From Vulcanimicrobiota bacterium (lineage in GTDB: Bacteria > Vulcanimicrobiota > Xenobia > Xenobiales > JADMJV01), in the NCBI GenBank assembly GCA_023447635.1, contig JAEXNA010000012.1, positions 1 through 64,000 of the forward strand: a DNA stretch of 64,000 nt, read 5' to 3'. Both the position numbers and the translations under genes were made by a program. A model generated the notes under the pieces. That model did not search any database and had not been told where the DNA came from. It saw only the letters and a list, made by a program, of their open reading frames with translations. Shown here piece by piece: positions 7,731 through 17,163 of this stretch; the first letter of the stretch is position 1; each line of letters begins with the position of its first letter.

Positions 7731-9593
7731 CTAGCGTTCGACCAGAGAGTACTCGATCCGTCCCAGGTCTGGCTCGCTGGCCACTACCTTGACCCGAACC
7801 GGCATCCCCAGCGTCAATCGGCGCTGCGGACTCTGGGCGCTCACCTGTCCGGCCTCCCAGGGGCCATCAGGCAAGCTCTCTAGCGGAAGCAGCCCCTCGA
7901 CCAGCGAGGCGTCGAGTTGCACCACCAGTCCGAAGGGTAAGACTCTGGTGATATGGGCATCGAACTCCTCGCCCAGGTGCCGCTGCATGTACGCCGCCAG
8001 CAGCATTCGGCGCCGCAACGACTCGGCTTTGGCGGCGGCGCCGGCTCGTTCGTTGAGGTGCACGCAGAGCGCCTCGACCTCGGGGTCGCTGACTTCGAAG
8101 TGGCGGTCGCCTTTCAAATAGCCTTTGATCAATCGGTGCACTGAAAGGTCGGCGTAGCGGCGCAGCGGCGAGGTGAAGTGAAGATAGAGTGGGGCGGCAA
8201 GGCCTAGATGCAGCGCGGGCTGCACGGTGTAGGCGGCTCGACCGAGAATGCCGCGCAGGACCGAGCGGATAGCGGGCTCCGCGGTGGCCCCAGCGATCTG
8301 AGCGTCGAACGCAGCTAAGGCTCCGGGGCTAAGGTTTCGCGCGAATCCCGCCTCGTAGCCGAAGTTGTAGGCGCACTCGGAAAGGGTCTCCACGCTTTCC
8401 GCATCCGGCAAGGGATGGATTCGAAACGCCCCGGGCAAGCCGCGTTCGACCAACCAGCGAGCCACGGCTTCGTTGGCGCAGACCATGAAGCGCTCGATCA
8501 TCAGGTGGGCGTCGGTGCTGCGGGAGGGCGCGGTCCCCTCCACCTGCCCCTGGCCGTCGAGTTTCACCTCGGCGGACTCGGTCCCAGAAAGGTTCATGCC
8601 GCCTCGCCGTTGGCGGAAGACGGCCAGGCGAGCTGAAGCGGTGCGAAGCCAGGGCAGAATATCCGTGACCTTGTCGAGAGCGGGAGTGGTGTCGCCGAAC
8701 TCTAACCAATCGGCCACTTCGTCGTAGGTCAGCCGCGTGGTCGAGCGGATCAGGCTCTCGTACAGGTCGACGGCCACCACTTGGCCTTCGGCGTCGATCC
8801 GCATCTCTGCCGTCAAGGTGTGCCGGTCGACCCCGGGATGAAGTGATAGTGCGTCCGAAGAGAGGCGATGGGGAAGCATGGGGAGCACGCGGTCGGCGAG
8901 ATAGGTGCTGGTGCCTCGGGAGCGGGATTCCTGGTCGAGCGGGCTCCCTTCCGGAATCACCTGGGCCGGGTCGGCGATCGAGACCAGCAGATGCAGCACT
9001 CCGTCTATGCCGGCGGGGATGACGGAGATGGCGTCGTCAATGTCCTGCGTCGAAGGGGCGTCGATAGTGACCGTGGGGAGGTGACGCAGGTCGCGCCGGC
9101 CTCCCAGTTTCTGGGGCATCTTGGCGATCTGTTCGGCCTGCTCCAGCGCTTCGGCCGAAAACTCTTGTTGCAGGTCGAAGCGGGCGATCAGTCGCTCGAG
9201 GGCGATCTCGTCCTGAACTTCTCGAAGCGCCACGGCTTGCCCGCTCTCGATGCTACAGAGCCAGAACTGGCCGGTTTCCACGGATCCTTCCAGGGGCCAG
9301 TCGGTGTTCGCGACCTCTCGGTCGGTCTGTAGATAGAGCCGGCCGCGTCGCTCAACGACTTCGCCGAAAAGGCGAGTTCGTCGGCGTTCGACCAGCGTGA
9401 CCTCCGAGGCCGAAGAACGCCCATCGGAGGCACGATGGAGCGTGGCGCTGACCCGGTCGTCGAGCAGAAACGGGTTCAGGTCGGGGGGCGAGATGAAGGC
9501 GGATTCGGGGCCCGCGGGACCTGAGAAGTTGAGAAAGCCGAAGCCTCGGGGGTGCAGGCTAATGGTGCCGGTCACGGTCTGCGTGTCGCTCAT
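7731..9593 (-). CDS. rnr: RNase II/RNase R family 3'-5' exoribonuclease
   Basis: 620 residues. N-terminal cold-shock-like RNA-binding region (GTISLHPRGFGFLNF), RNB catalytic domain from about residue 175 with the metal-binding motif TIDAPSTQDIDDAI, the family signature HFTSPLRRYADLSVHR, and a C-terminal S1 domain. It degrades RNA processively from the 3' end in the cytoplasm. The N-terminal motif is RNase R-like, but the length is closer to RNase II than to the roughly 800-residue enterobacterial RNase R, and no basic C-terminal tail is present. It is preceded by AAGGGG. It lies 65 bp downstream of the VWA gene and may share its transcript. Confidence 0.92.
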   Translation of the reverse strand: MSDTQTVTGTISLHPRGFGFLNFSGPAGPESAFISPPDLNPFLLDDRVSATLHRASDGRSSASEVTLVERRRTRLFGEVVERRGRLYLQTDREVANTDWPLEGSVETGQFWLCSIESGQAVALREVQDEIALERLIARFDLQQEFSAEALEQAEQIAKMPQKLGGRRDLRHLPTVTIDAPSTQDIDDAISVIPAGIDGVLHLLVSIADPAQVIPEGSPLDQESRSRGTSTYLADRVLPMLPHRLSSDALSLHPGVDRHTLTAEMRIDAEGQVVAVDLYESLIRSTTRLTYDEVADWLEFGDTTPALDKVTDILPWLRTASARLAVFRQRRGGMNLSGTESAEVKLDGQGQVEGTAPSRSTDAHLMIERFMVCANEAVARWLVERGLPGAFRIHPLPDAESVETLSECAYNFGYEAGFARNLSPGALAAFDAQIAGATAEPAIRSVLRGILGRAAYTVQPALHLGLAAPLYLHFTSPLRRYADLSVHRLIKGYLKGDRHFEVSDPEVEALCVHLNERAGAAAKAESLRRRMLLAAYMQRHLGEEFDAHITRVLPFGLVVQLDASLVEGLLPLESLPDGPWEAGQVSAQSPQRRLTLGMPVRVKVVASEPDLGRIEYSLVER

Positions 9594-9658
9594 GCCGGCC
9601 CCTTCGCAGGACAGGAGAGGATCCCCCTGGCCTGCGGAGGAGAGAAAAGCCGTCCGCT

Positions 9659-10813
9659 TCAGCGGGCCAACGCTTCGCGCACCGAACTTCCCAACGAGGG
9701 CGCGGCCGACGGAGCCGCCATCCCCTTGATGTGGTGGCGCCGCTTGGCCGACAGAGCGGCGATTTCAGCCTGGATCTGCGTCCTTTCCTGGCGCCGCTGC
9801 TGGACGACTTCGATCTGCTCCGGCTTGGACAGACCTTGCAACGCGCTGGGAAGCTGATCCGAGGGGACCTGCTCGAGCTGCACGGTGAGGTCCTGGCTCA
9901 GGTCGGCCCTACCGCCCTGGCGCGATTGAGCGACCGCTCGGTCGGCCTGGACGGCGACCGAACTCCCGGCGGACATCGAAGCCACGGTGAAGTTGGCGCT
10001 TTCGACCTCTCGTTGATAGGTCGGCTCGCCGTAGGTCAGGCGGGTGGCCTCCAGCGCTTTGTACTTGGCGACCAGATCCGCGTCGTAGGGGGTCTCGAGC
10101 TTTTCTACCACCTTGTCGGGGTCGATGGTTTTCAGGTCGGTACTGGCCAGCTGAGCGGCTCGCTCCCAGGAGTTCAGTCCGGTCGAGGTGGCGCCGCCGT
10201 TGGCACAGAACACCGTAACGACCTTGATCCCTCTGGCTCTGGCCTTTTCCATGGCGCTCTCGGCGCTTAGCGGCCCTTGCCCGAACCCCTCGTTGCCGGC
10301 GACTACGATGACGCGTTCCACGCTGTCGTCGTCCGACCAGGCCAGTTCATCTACCGCTCGGGAGATGGCCAGCGGGGCGTACTCCTTGCCGCCCGAGGTG
10401 GAGAGAGAGTGCAGCTGAATCGAAACCGGGTCGAGCTCTGGGGTCAGCTCGGAGAGGCGCTCGATGAAACCGTCCCGCTCGGCAAGCCGGCTATTCCCGT
10501 ATTGATAAAGAGCCACTTCGACCTGACGCGGCTTGTCGTTATCGTCGATCTGCAGTTCGGCCACGATTTCCCAGAGTTGCACGCGCGCCTGTTCGATCAG
10601 GCCGTCCATGCTCGAACTGGTGTCCAGTAGCAGAGCGATCTGCACGTCGGCTTGCGCGGCGTCGACGACCGGGCGAGGTTCCACCACGGAGGGCGTTTCG
10701 ACCGCCGGAGGTGGGGCGACGGGTCGGCGGCCTCGCCGCGAGGGCGAGAAAAACAGCGAATAGAGGGCCAGGGCCGTCACGAAAGCGTACATCGAATACC
10801 AGAGATAGCGCAT
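9659..10813 (-). CDS. Membrane-anchored von Willebrand factor A protein
   Basis: 384 residues. One N-terminal membrane segment (about 5-22) and a proline-rich linker lead to a VWA domain (about 55-230). The metal-ion-dependent adhesion site is DTSSSM, with STSGG as the second loop. VVAGNEGFGQG corresponds to the third loop, with Gly/Asn in place of Asp as in a periplasmic VWA subgroup. The C-terminal third is charged and helical and ends in a coiled-coil-like Gln/Arg-rich stretch. The domain binds protein ligands through a divalent metal; the partner is unknown. Confidence 0.85.
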   Translation of the reverse strand: MRYLWYSMYAFVTALALYSLFFSPSRRGRRPVAPPPAVETPSVVEPRPVVDAAQADVQIALLLDTSSSMDGLIEQARVQLWEIVAELQIDDNDKPRQVEVALYQYGNSRLAERDGFIERLSELTPELDPVSIQLHSLSTSGGKEYAPLAISRAVDELAWSDDDSVERVIVVAGNEGFGQGPLSAESAMEKARARGIKVVTVFCANGGATSTGLNSWERAAQLASTDLKTIDPDKVVEKLETPYDADLVAKYKALEATRLTYGEPTYQREVESANFTVASMSAGSSVAVQADRAVAQSRQGGRADLSQDLTVQLEQVPSDQLPSALQGLSKPEQIEVVQQRRQERTQIQAEIAALSAKRRHHIKGMAAPSAAPSLGSSVREALAR

Positions 10814-10918
10814 GCCGGAAACTCCTTTGTTCGGGCTCTGTCGCGGCTTCGGCGGATTTCTTCCCGATCCTTACGGCTTAGTGCCCGAGCCTTAGTCCGA
10901 AATTTCGCCAACCTGCCC

Positions 10919-10940
10919 CTGCACCACGTCGTTGGTGCAC
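10919..10940. other. Hairpin after the sigma-factor relic
   Basis: GCACCA-cgtcg-TTGGTGC. It lies directly after the TAG that closes the region-4 relic on the minus strand. No T-run follows, so it is not a classic intrinsic terminator. Confidence 0.4.
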
Positions 10941-11086
10941 TAGTGTGGCCCGAGGAGTTGCGCTAGCTTTTTGCGCCCGTAGTGAAGTCGGGAACGGACC
11001 GTGCCCACGGGCAGCCGCAAGGCGTAGGCGATCTCGTCATAGGACAGCCCTAGCAGCTCTCGCAGGATCAAGATGCTCCGGTCGTC
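10940..11086 (-). pseudogene. Sigma-70 region 4 relic (ECF type)
   Basis: On the minus strand, out of frame with the end of the membrane-protein gene, 48 codons read DDRSILILRELLGLSYDEIA and continue ..LPVGTVRSRLHYGRKKL.. to TAG at 10940. This is the complete helix-turn-helix of an ECF sigma factor region 4 (compare GYSYEEIAEIL.IPMGTVKSR in the intact sigma at 63455). The frame opens only about 34 codons upstream after a TGA, has no start codon, and region 2 is absent. It overlaps the membrane-protein gene by 50 bases. Most likely the 3' remnant of a sigma gene fused by deletion. A frameshift-derived fusion protein is the alternative. Confidence 0.75.
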
Positions 11087-12608
11087 CGTGGTCGAGCTTG
11101 TACTGGCGAAGCAGAACCATAGCGCTGGCCATGTTCAGCAGCGGTCGGGTTCGCAGAGCTTGGAAGGAGGCGACGGTCGGACGCAGGCAGAGTTCCAAGA
11201 GATCTCCATCGTCAGTCTCGACCGAGCGGACGCTGCCCAGGTGCTGGAGGAGGCTTCCTTCCAGACGGCGCTGGCTGCTCCAGTCGAGCTGGGGAGCAAG
11301 CTCTTCCCAGGCCGCGACCAGCCGAGCGGCCCGCCATTCGATGACCACCCCTGGTAGCGAGAAAGGCAACTCCGTCCCGAAGGCTCGCAGAGGGGGAAAT
11401 GGCTCAGAGCGTTGCCCGTGGAGATACATTCTGGCGTAGTCGTAGAGGGCGCTCGGAAAGCGATCCCGGGGGTCCGTCGTCATCGCCACGAGCTGATCGA
11501 TCATCTCGGCTTCGACTTGAAGCTGGGTCTTATCCAGGGGGGCCGCCGATAGTCTGGGGAAGATCACCTGTTCGAAGGCACTGTCCACCAGGTTGGTCCG
11601 GCCCCAGCTGTACCGTGTGGCCAGGGAAAATTCCACGCTTTGCCAGGCGACCAGCTCGGGCTGCTGAAGAGCTTCGGCTCTTTTGAGCAGATGCATGGTG
11701 ACGCGATGCCTGGTCCAATCGCCGGACTTCGGGTCCAGCGAGTGCAGACGCCTGATCTCCCTTTCGGCCAGACGTAGGGTAGGCAGGGACCAGCTATTTC
11801 TTTCGGAGAGGAATAGCTCGAAAGTTGGGTCAGAGGCCTGCAGCGTCTCGACCATTTTCTGCCATTCTTTGCGGTGAGCCTGATCGTAGGCGCCGCCCTG
11901 CAGCAACCGCCTGAAACTCGCGTCGGCGTCCCGTAGAGACGTCTGGTGCATCCCGGCAAAGCCCATGAGCAGCAGGAGGGGGAAAGCCAGAGCCAGCGCG
12001 GACACGAGCTGTCGCCTCCAGGAACGCTGAGCGGCTTCCAACCACGGGGTGGAATGTCTCGAACGTCTCAGACCCAAAGCCAGCGCAAGGGAGCCCAGGA
12101 GTGCGGCAAGGACCGAACCGAAGGTCAGGAAGTTCTGATATAGCGCCTGAGCCATCGCGAGGGACCAGTCCTGGCCGGCTCCGCCGCGCGAGAGAACCTG
12201 GAGGCACAGGAACGGCACGATCATCGCCAGGTGCCCCAGCCCGGACGCCGCGACGCCCAGCAGCAGGTAGCGCCACGCTGTGGTGACTCGAGCGGACCAA
12301 AGCGAGGCGATCAGCCAGGCGGCCGGCACCATCGTCACCCAGCCAGCAGCGAGCAGTCCAGGCCAAACAGCCATGACCTGGGGGGCCTCCATGCTGATAC
12401 CGCAGACGGCCGAAGACGCCCCTAGACCCAGAGCTAGATAGGCTGGCAGGAATCCGCTGAGGTACGCCCCGACCAGTCGCTCTTTGAGAGAGCGTTGGCG
12501 GCGTGTCAACGGGGCGCGAGGCAGGACGACGGTAAGCTCGCGCTCACCGACCTCGGACTCTCGCGCCAGCCCTTCCCACAGGTTACGAAGCGGCTCTCTT
12601 TCGGACAT
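11037..12608 (-). CDS. Multi-pass membrane protein with altered 3' end
   Basis: Not recognised. 523 residues: cytoplasmic N-terminus (about 1-45) with an acidic then Arg-rich stretch, about five or six membrane helices (about 47-225), and a soluble extracytoplasmic domain of about 290 residues. The layout resembles membrane partners of ECF sigma factors, but no zinc-finger motif is present. The last 15 codons (after KLDHGR) overlap a sigma region 4 read in another frame, so the native C-terminus was probably lost at a recombination joint near 11085. MarR lies upstream with 90 bp between them. Confidence 0.75.
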   Translation of the reverse strand: MSEREPLRNLWEGLARESEVGERELTVVLPRAPLTRRQRSLKERLVGAYLSGFLPAYLALGLGASSAVCGISMEAPQVMAVWPGLLAAGWVTMVPAAWLIASLWSARVTTAWRYLLLGVAASGLGHLAMIVPFLCLQVLSRGGAGQDWSLAMAQALYQNFLTFGSVLAALLGSLALALGLRRSRHSTPWLEAAQRSWRRQLVSALALAFPLLLLMGFAGMHQTSLRDADASFRRLLQGGAYDQAHRKEWQKMVETLQASDPTFELFLSERNSWSLPTLRLAEREIRRLHSLDPKSGDWTRHRVTMHLLKRAEALQQPELVAWQSVEFSLATRYSWGRTNLVDSAFEQVIFPRLSAAPLDKTQLQVEAEMIDQLVAMTTDPRDRFPSALYDYARMYLHGQRSEPFPPLRAFGTELPFSLPGVVIEWRAARLVAAWEELAPQLDWSSQRRLEGSLLQHLGSVRSVETDDGDLLELCLRPTVASFQALRTRPLLNMASAMVLLRQYKLDHGRPEHLDPARAARAVL

Positions 12609-12698
12609 GGCGTTTCCTCTTTCTTGGGGTCTCGATCCGGTAGAGATCCAAGGACCGCAGAAAGTTCAACGGTTCAAAAAAAAGAGAGCGGACCAGTC

Positions 12699-13229
12699 TT
12701 AGGAGCGGGCGTCTTCCTCGAGTTGCTCGAAGCGAAGCATCAGTTTGCGAAGCAGCCCGGCCAGGGTTTCCCCTTCTTTGGCTGTGAGAGCCGAGAAGAC
12801 GTCCTTCATATGTGAGATACGGTCGACCATGGCTTCCTCGACGAGGGCTTGCCCTTTCGGGGTTAGCGTCACGTTGACGCTACGCCGGTCTTCCGTATCG
12901 TTGGCTCGTGTCACTAACCCGGCAGCCTCCAAACGGTTGACCCTGTTGGTCACCGCCCCGGAAGTCAAAAAGCAAGTATACATGAGCTGTTTTGGCGTTT
13001 GCGTGTAAGGCGGTCCGCTGCGCCTCAGCGAAGCCAACACGTCAAAGCCCCAGATCTGGACGCCGAAGCGGTCCAGATAGCGATCCACCCGTTTTTCGAT
13101 ATGTTTGCTGAGAACCAGAATGCGACCGCCGACCATCAGACCTCTTACGTCTAATTCAGGAAGTTCGCGTCCCCATTCTTCGACAACGCCATCGATAAAA
13201 TCCCCATCCACGCGGGCAGGCTTCTCCAT
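12699..13229 (-). CDS. MarR family transcriptional regulator
   Basis: 176 residues with the MarR winged-helix fold: recognition helix LTSGAVTNRVNRLEAAGLV, then the wing DTEDRRSVNVTLTPKG, flanked by long helices for dimerisation. It probably represses its own or a neighbouring gene in response to a small ligand. The nearest target candidates are the membrane protein downstream and the divergent gene at 13349. No clear palindrome was found in 13230-13348. Confidence 0.92.
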   Translation of the reverse strand: MEKPARVDGDFIDGVVEEWGRELPELDVRGLMVGGRILVLSKHIEKRVDRYLDRFGVQIWGFDVLASLRRSGPPYTQTPKQLMYTCFLTSGAVTNRVNRLEAAGLVTRANDTEDRRSVNVTLTPKGQALVEEAMVDRISHMKDVFSALTAKEGETLAGLLRKLMLRFEQLEEDARS

Positions 13230-13348
13230 CCGATCTTAGGCCCCTGTCTACCATAGGTGTCGATGGGGGGCATCCTGGGATATGGTTCTCTCCTCTCCCG
13301 GCGGCCTCGCTCGAGGACTCAGGGGTTCGATGGGAGAAAACGAGGCCG

Positions 13349-13918
13349 ATGCCCAGCCCTGACCAGGACGCCACGCTGGAGGCCTTGCTGGCGGGAGAGC
13401 TCCCGGCCGAAGTGGTCTTCGACCCGATCACCGACAACGATTCGACGGGCAGTTGCCTGGGCTGCGCCTATTCCGTGCTGGGTTCGGCCGCCGTTCTGGT
13501 CGCTTGCTATACGGCAGCCCAACGTTACGGGGTCAGCGCGGCGGCCCGCTTTTTGGAAGGGGCGGGGACCGGGGGCATCGTTCTTTCGGCGGCGCTGCTG
13601 ACCCTGGGATTTTTTACTCTGGTCGAGCTTCTTTCCGCCAAAGAGATCTACGTGCTGAGTACCGACACGGTTCGTCTCGAGCTGCGACGTCGCCGCTGGA
13701 GTCGCTCGACGTCAATACGCCACTGGGACGTCGAGAGCATTCGGCGGTTCGTGCTGGACCCTCGGGGAGAGGATCCTCAGGAAGCGTCCTGCCTGTACGT
13801 CGTGCTGGAGGGAGAAGCTGAACCGATTCGGCTGCTCGAGCCGTCTTACCCTCGAGATTTCGTGGAGCGAGTCGAGCAGAGGGTCAGCGAGATCTGCGGC
13901 GTCCCCTCGACGACCTGA
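13349..13918 (+). CDS. Two-helix membrane protein, unknown function
   Basis: Not recognised. 189 residues. A cytoplasmic N-terminal segment rich in Asp leads to a hairpin of two membrane helices (about 40-60 and 73-95) and a C-terminal domain of about 90 residues with beta-strand character (EIYVLSTDTVRLELRRRRWS). This layout is common in bacterial membrane proteins with a PH-like cytosolic domain. GAGG precedes the ATG. It ends four bases before the convergent flavodoxin stop. Confidence 0.65.
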   Translation: MPSPDQDATLEALLAGELPAEVVFDPITDNDSTGSCLGCAYSVLGSAAVLVACYTAAQRYGVSAAARFLEGAGTGGIVLSAALLTLGFFTLVELLSAKEIYVLSTDTVRLELRRRRWSRSTSIRHWDVESIRRFVLDPRGEDPQEASCLYVVLEGEAEPIRLLEPSYPRDFVERVEQRVSEICGVPSTT

Positions 13919-13922
13919 AAGC

Positions 13923-14516
13923 TTAGCCGCGGGGGAGGGGGACGCGGAGCGGTTCGGTGGCGCGAGCCACCAGAACCGCCCGGCGGCCCATGCGGATGGC
14001 CTTGTCGCGGGTGAACTCGAGCACCTTGGGGTCCGAGGTCAGGTCGCGGAGGTAGGACACTCCGTAGCCCGTGCGCCAGTCGTCACCACCGAAGGTGACC
14101 ATCTGCATAACGAGCATGCTGTGCAAGATCCCGAGCATCGTCGTCTCTTCTCCGGCCGAAGCGCCCTTGGAAGAGACGAACGCGCCGCCGGCTTTGTTTC
14201 TCAGCGGGCTGCCGTCGAACGGCCACTCGGCCACGAATTTGGCGACGGCCGGTGTCAGCCCCCCGTTGTAGACGGGGCTTCCCACCAGGATGGCGTCGGC
14301 CCAGAGCAGATCTTCGAGACTGGTGTCCTCGACCCGCTTGAGGCGAACCACGGCTTCTTTGTCCTCGCGAGCGCCTTCGGCGATCCAGTCGGCCAGTTTC
14401 TCGGTGTGGCCGTCCACGGAATCATAGGTGATAAGGACCTCTACAGGCTGAGCGGCGACGGTGACGGTAAGCAAGAGCAGGGTCAAAAAGGACCGGCGAA
14501 GACCATAGAAAAGCAT
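13923..14516 (-). CDS. Flavodoxin-fold protein with signal peptide
   Basis: 197 residues from ATG 14516. A hydrophobic N-terminus (SFLTLLLLTVTVAAQP) is followed by a flavodoxin/WrbA-like fold: phosphate-binding loop TYDSVDGHTEKLAD, then GSPVYNGGLTPAVAKF and a FVSSKGASAGEETT loop. These bind FMN in cytoplasmic relatives that reduce quinones or act as electron carriers. Export of a flavodoxin is unusual because flavin must be loaded before or after translocation. The alternative start at 14576 lacks a proper signal sequence. Confidence 0.82.
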   Translation of the reverse strand: MLFYGLRRSFLTLLLLTVTVAAQPVEVLITYDSVDGHTEKLADWIAEGAREDKEAVVRLKRVEDTSLEDLLWADAILVGSPVYNGGLTPAVAKFVAEWPFDGSPLRNKAGGAFVSSKGASAGEETTMLGILHSMLVMQMVTFGGDDWRTGYGVSYLRDLTSDPKVLEFTRDKAIRMGRRAVLVARATEPLRVPLPRG

Positions 14517-14661
14517 GCCGGTCCGTTCCGCGTCGCCCCTCGGGGTTCCCACCGGGGCACGAAAATCTCGCCTCACTCTGGTGCTGAACTGAACCAGGCC
14601 GGGTCGAACGGCCTCCCACTCCTGTCCAGGAGTTCCTCGGCCAAGGGCACATTAGAAGAGC

Positions 14662-15414
14662 ATGGACCTGTTAGACCACCCCGTGATCAGCGAGCGCTAC
14701 TTCTTTCCCCGTCCCGACCAGCCCGAGCCGTACCGGGACATCCTGGCACCGGATGGCGTTCATCTGCGCTGCTACGAACATCGACCTCATCCCGGCGGGA
14801 AAACGCTGGTGCACTATCACGGCAACGGCGAGGTGGTGGCGGACTACCTGCTCGATTTCGCTCGAGTCGTCGAGAAGATGGGGATGAACATCTTACTGGT
14901 CGAGTATCGGGGGTACGGCGGCAGCGGGGGGCAGCCGCAACTGGGCAAGATGCTCGACGATGTCGCCGTGGTTCGGGAAGCTTCCGGTCTGCGTCCGGAG
15001 GAGACGTTCGTTTACGGTCGCTCGGTCGGTGCGATTTTCGCCGTCGAGTGGGCCAGCCAGACTCCCGATCTCGCCGGCCTCATCTTAGAGAGCGGGGTGG
15101 CGAACCCTCATGAGCGGCTGAGCATCCGCATGGAAGCGGCCGAACTAGGGGTCGATCAGGCCGCCTTCGATGCCGCTTGCGCCGAGCGCCTGGACCACAA
15201 GGCCAAGTTGGCCCGCTACCCGGGACCGCTTCTGATTTTCCATGCAGCCGGCGACAGCCTGGTCGGCGCCGATCACGCCCGAGCTCACCTGGAGTGGGCC
15301 CCTGGAGAGGACAAAGAGCTGGTGATGTTCCCCCGAGGGGACCACAACACCATCCTTACCTACAACTGGAACGAGATGGAGCGCCGTCTGGCCGAGTTTT
15401 TCTCTACCAGGTAG
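14662..15414 (+). CDS. Alpha/beta hydrolase
   Basis: 250 residues, cytoplasmic. Oxyanion motif HYHGNGEV, nucleophile elbow YGRSVGA (Ser), Asp in HAAGDSLV and His in RGDHNTI give a full catalytic triad. It resembles the ABHD12/13-like serine hydrolases that cleave esters or acyl chains. Substrate unknown. The flanking genes face it convergently or diverge from it, so it is probably transcribed alone. Confidence 0.88.
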   Translation: MDLLDHPVISERYFFPRPDQPEPYRDILAPDGVHLRCYEHRPHPGGKTLVHYHGNGEVVADYLLDFARVVEKMGMNILLVEYRGYGGSGGQPQLGKMLDDVAVVREASGLRPEETFVYGRSVGAIFAVEWASQTPDLAGLILESGVANPHERLSIRMEAAELGVDQAAFDAACAERLDHKAKLARYPGPLLIFHAAGDSLVGADHARAHLEWAPGEDKELVMFPRGDHNTILTYNWNEMERRLAEFFSTR

Positions 15415-15459
15415 CCTGGGAAAGAAGCAGCGCGGCCGGCTCTCGCTCCTCGGGGCTGC

Positions 15460-17163
15460 CTACAGGGCGTCGAAGAAGTAGCGCATGGCCAGAGCGCCCA
15501 GCGGGCTCTCCGGAATCTCCAGCTGCTCGGGGCTGCTGACCCGGGTGGCCGCGGCGATGTCGGCCTCGAAGGCGTGGGTGAACTCCTGGGCCAGGTTGGG
15601 ATCCAGAGAGTTCAGCATCATCTCGCCTTCGAAACGCTGCGAGCGAGGGTGATGGTTGTGGCTGCCCACCGAGGTGAAGACGCCGTCAACCGTCATGAAC
15701 TTCGAGTGCAGGGTGTCGCCTTTTTTCAGGTACACTTCGGCGCCGGCCGCCACCAGTTCGGGTAGCGAAGCCAGGATCGGGGCGGTGATCAGCGGCTCGT
15801 CGATGCTCTCGGCCGAGTTGGTTAGCAGGCGCACCTTGACGCCGTCGGCCAGCGCCTTGAGCAGCACGTCTTTCATCCCGGGCGTGTTGATGAAGTAGGC
15901 GTTCTCGATGTCGACGGACTCGGTGGCGCCTTCGATCGCCTTCATGGTGGCGAGCAAGATGTGGGCGTCGCCGTTGGGGCCGGGGACGTGGTCGACCACG
16001 GCCGAGCGGACTCCGCCGGGACCGCTGGTGGGAGCGGCCGGGATGGCCACCGCCGTTTTTTCGGTTCCCGCGATCTGGTCGTTCCAGAGCTGCCCGAAGA
16101 GACGAGTCCCCTCCACGACGGCCGGACCGGAAAGCAGGGCGTCGGTGTCGCGCCATTTCACCTCGCCGTGGCGATGGCTGTAGACGTCGCCGATGTTGAT
16201 CCCTCCAACTACCGCTTCCAAGCCGTCGACGATCATCATCTTACGATGGTTCCCGTCGTAGGGGCGCTCGGCGTCGCGCCAGCGAACGACCTCGACGCCG
16301 TTCTCTTCGAGAAACCGCACCGGGGCGTCGTGATGGCCACGCACCGACACCTGTCCGTCGACGAGCACCTTGACGTCGACGCCTTCTTTGGCCTTTTCGG
16401 CGAGCTTGCGAACGGTCTCCCAGCCGGTAGCGTCGTCGTAGATGGCCCAGCTCATCAGGTGGATGGAGGTTTTGGCGTTGCTGATCATGCGGTCGCGCTC
16501 GGCGAACGAGGCGGGACCGTCCATCAGCGTTTTTACGCTGTTGCCGCCCAGGAACTTGGCTCCCTGCAGCGTTTCGAGTTCGGCCACGAAGGTCGGGTCG
16601 AAGAAGGATGAGATGGCGCCGGCCATACGCGGCGCGGCCTGGGTGTTGCGAACGGCCGAGAGGTGCTGAGCCGACATGGTGTCCCAGTCGACGTAGACGG
16701 CGCCGGCGGTATCAGGGGTCATACCGCGCTCGCGGAACTGAGCATCGATCATTCCGGCGGCCTGGTCCACCATCTCGGCAACCTTGGCTTCCGGCATAGG
16801 AGGCAGCGCTCCGGATTCTCCCGCCGCTTGCGCCAACTGGTGCAGCATCGGCTTGAGCTGGCCGGTGGCGTTGAGCAGTTGCAGCATCCCGATCAGCTGC
16901 TTTTCGGCTTCGGGGTCGCTGAGCGCCTGGGCGATCAGCTCTTCGATCTGCTTGAGCTTGCCGGCGTCTGTCAGCACCCCGGCTTTGGCCGCGGCGAGGG
17001 CCGCTTTGGCCTGATCGACCACCGAAGGTCCGGCCCCCTGCCCCAGCTGAACCGCGTCAGAAGACGGGGCAGTGGTTGGCTCCGAGGTCCGGGCCGCGAC
17101 CACAGGGGCCAGGGGGCGGAAGGGAGCCAGGTTGAGGGGGCGGAGGGCGGGAGTGATCTGCAT
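15460..17163 (-). CDS. Phospholipase D-like protein, leaderless
   Basis: 567 residues with two PLD catalytic motifs: H306-K308-D313 (NHRKMMIVDG) and H486-K488-D493 (LHSKFMTVDG). These build one active site for phosphodiester transfer as in cardiolipin synthase or phospholipase D. Unlike cardiolipin synthase there is no N-terminal membrane segment. Residues 1-50 are Pro/Ala-rich and disordered, and 50-185 form a helical region. Start ATG 17163 has AGGAAAG before it. It is divergent from the calpain-like protease gene. It could be a cytosolic enzyme or be exported by a signal-independent route; the sequence does not decide. Confidence 0.85.
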   Translation of the reverse strand: MQITPALRPLNLAPFRPLAPVVAARTSEPTTAPSSDAVQLGQGAGPSVVDQAKAALAAAKAGVLTDAGKLKQIEELIAQALSDPEAEKQLIGMLQLLNATGQLKPMLHQLAQAAGESGALPPMPEAKVAEMVDQAAGMIDAQFRERGMTPDTAGAVYVDWDTMSAQHLSAVRNTQAAPRMAGAISSFFDPTFVAELETLQGAKFLGGNSVKTLMDGPASFAERDRMISNAKTSIHLMSWAIYDDATGWETVRKLAEKAKEGVDVKVLVDGQVSVRGHHDAPVRFLEENGVEVVRWRDAERPYDGNHRKMMIVDGLEAVVGGINIGDVYSHRHGEVKWRDTDALLSGPAVVEGTRLFGQLWNDQIAGTEKTAVAIPAAPTSGPGGVRSAVVDHVPGPNGDAHILLATMKAIEGATESVDIENAYFINTPGMKDVLLKALADGVKVRLLTNSAESIDEPLITAPILASLPELVAAGAEVYLKKGDTLHSKFMTVDGVFTSVGSHNHHPRSQRFEGEMMLNSLDPNLAQEFTHAFEADIAAATRVSSPEQLEIPESPLGALAMRYFFDAL

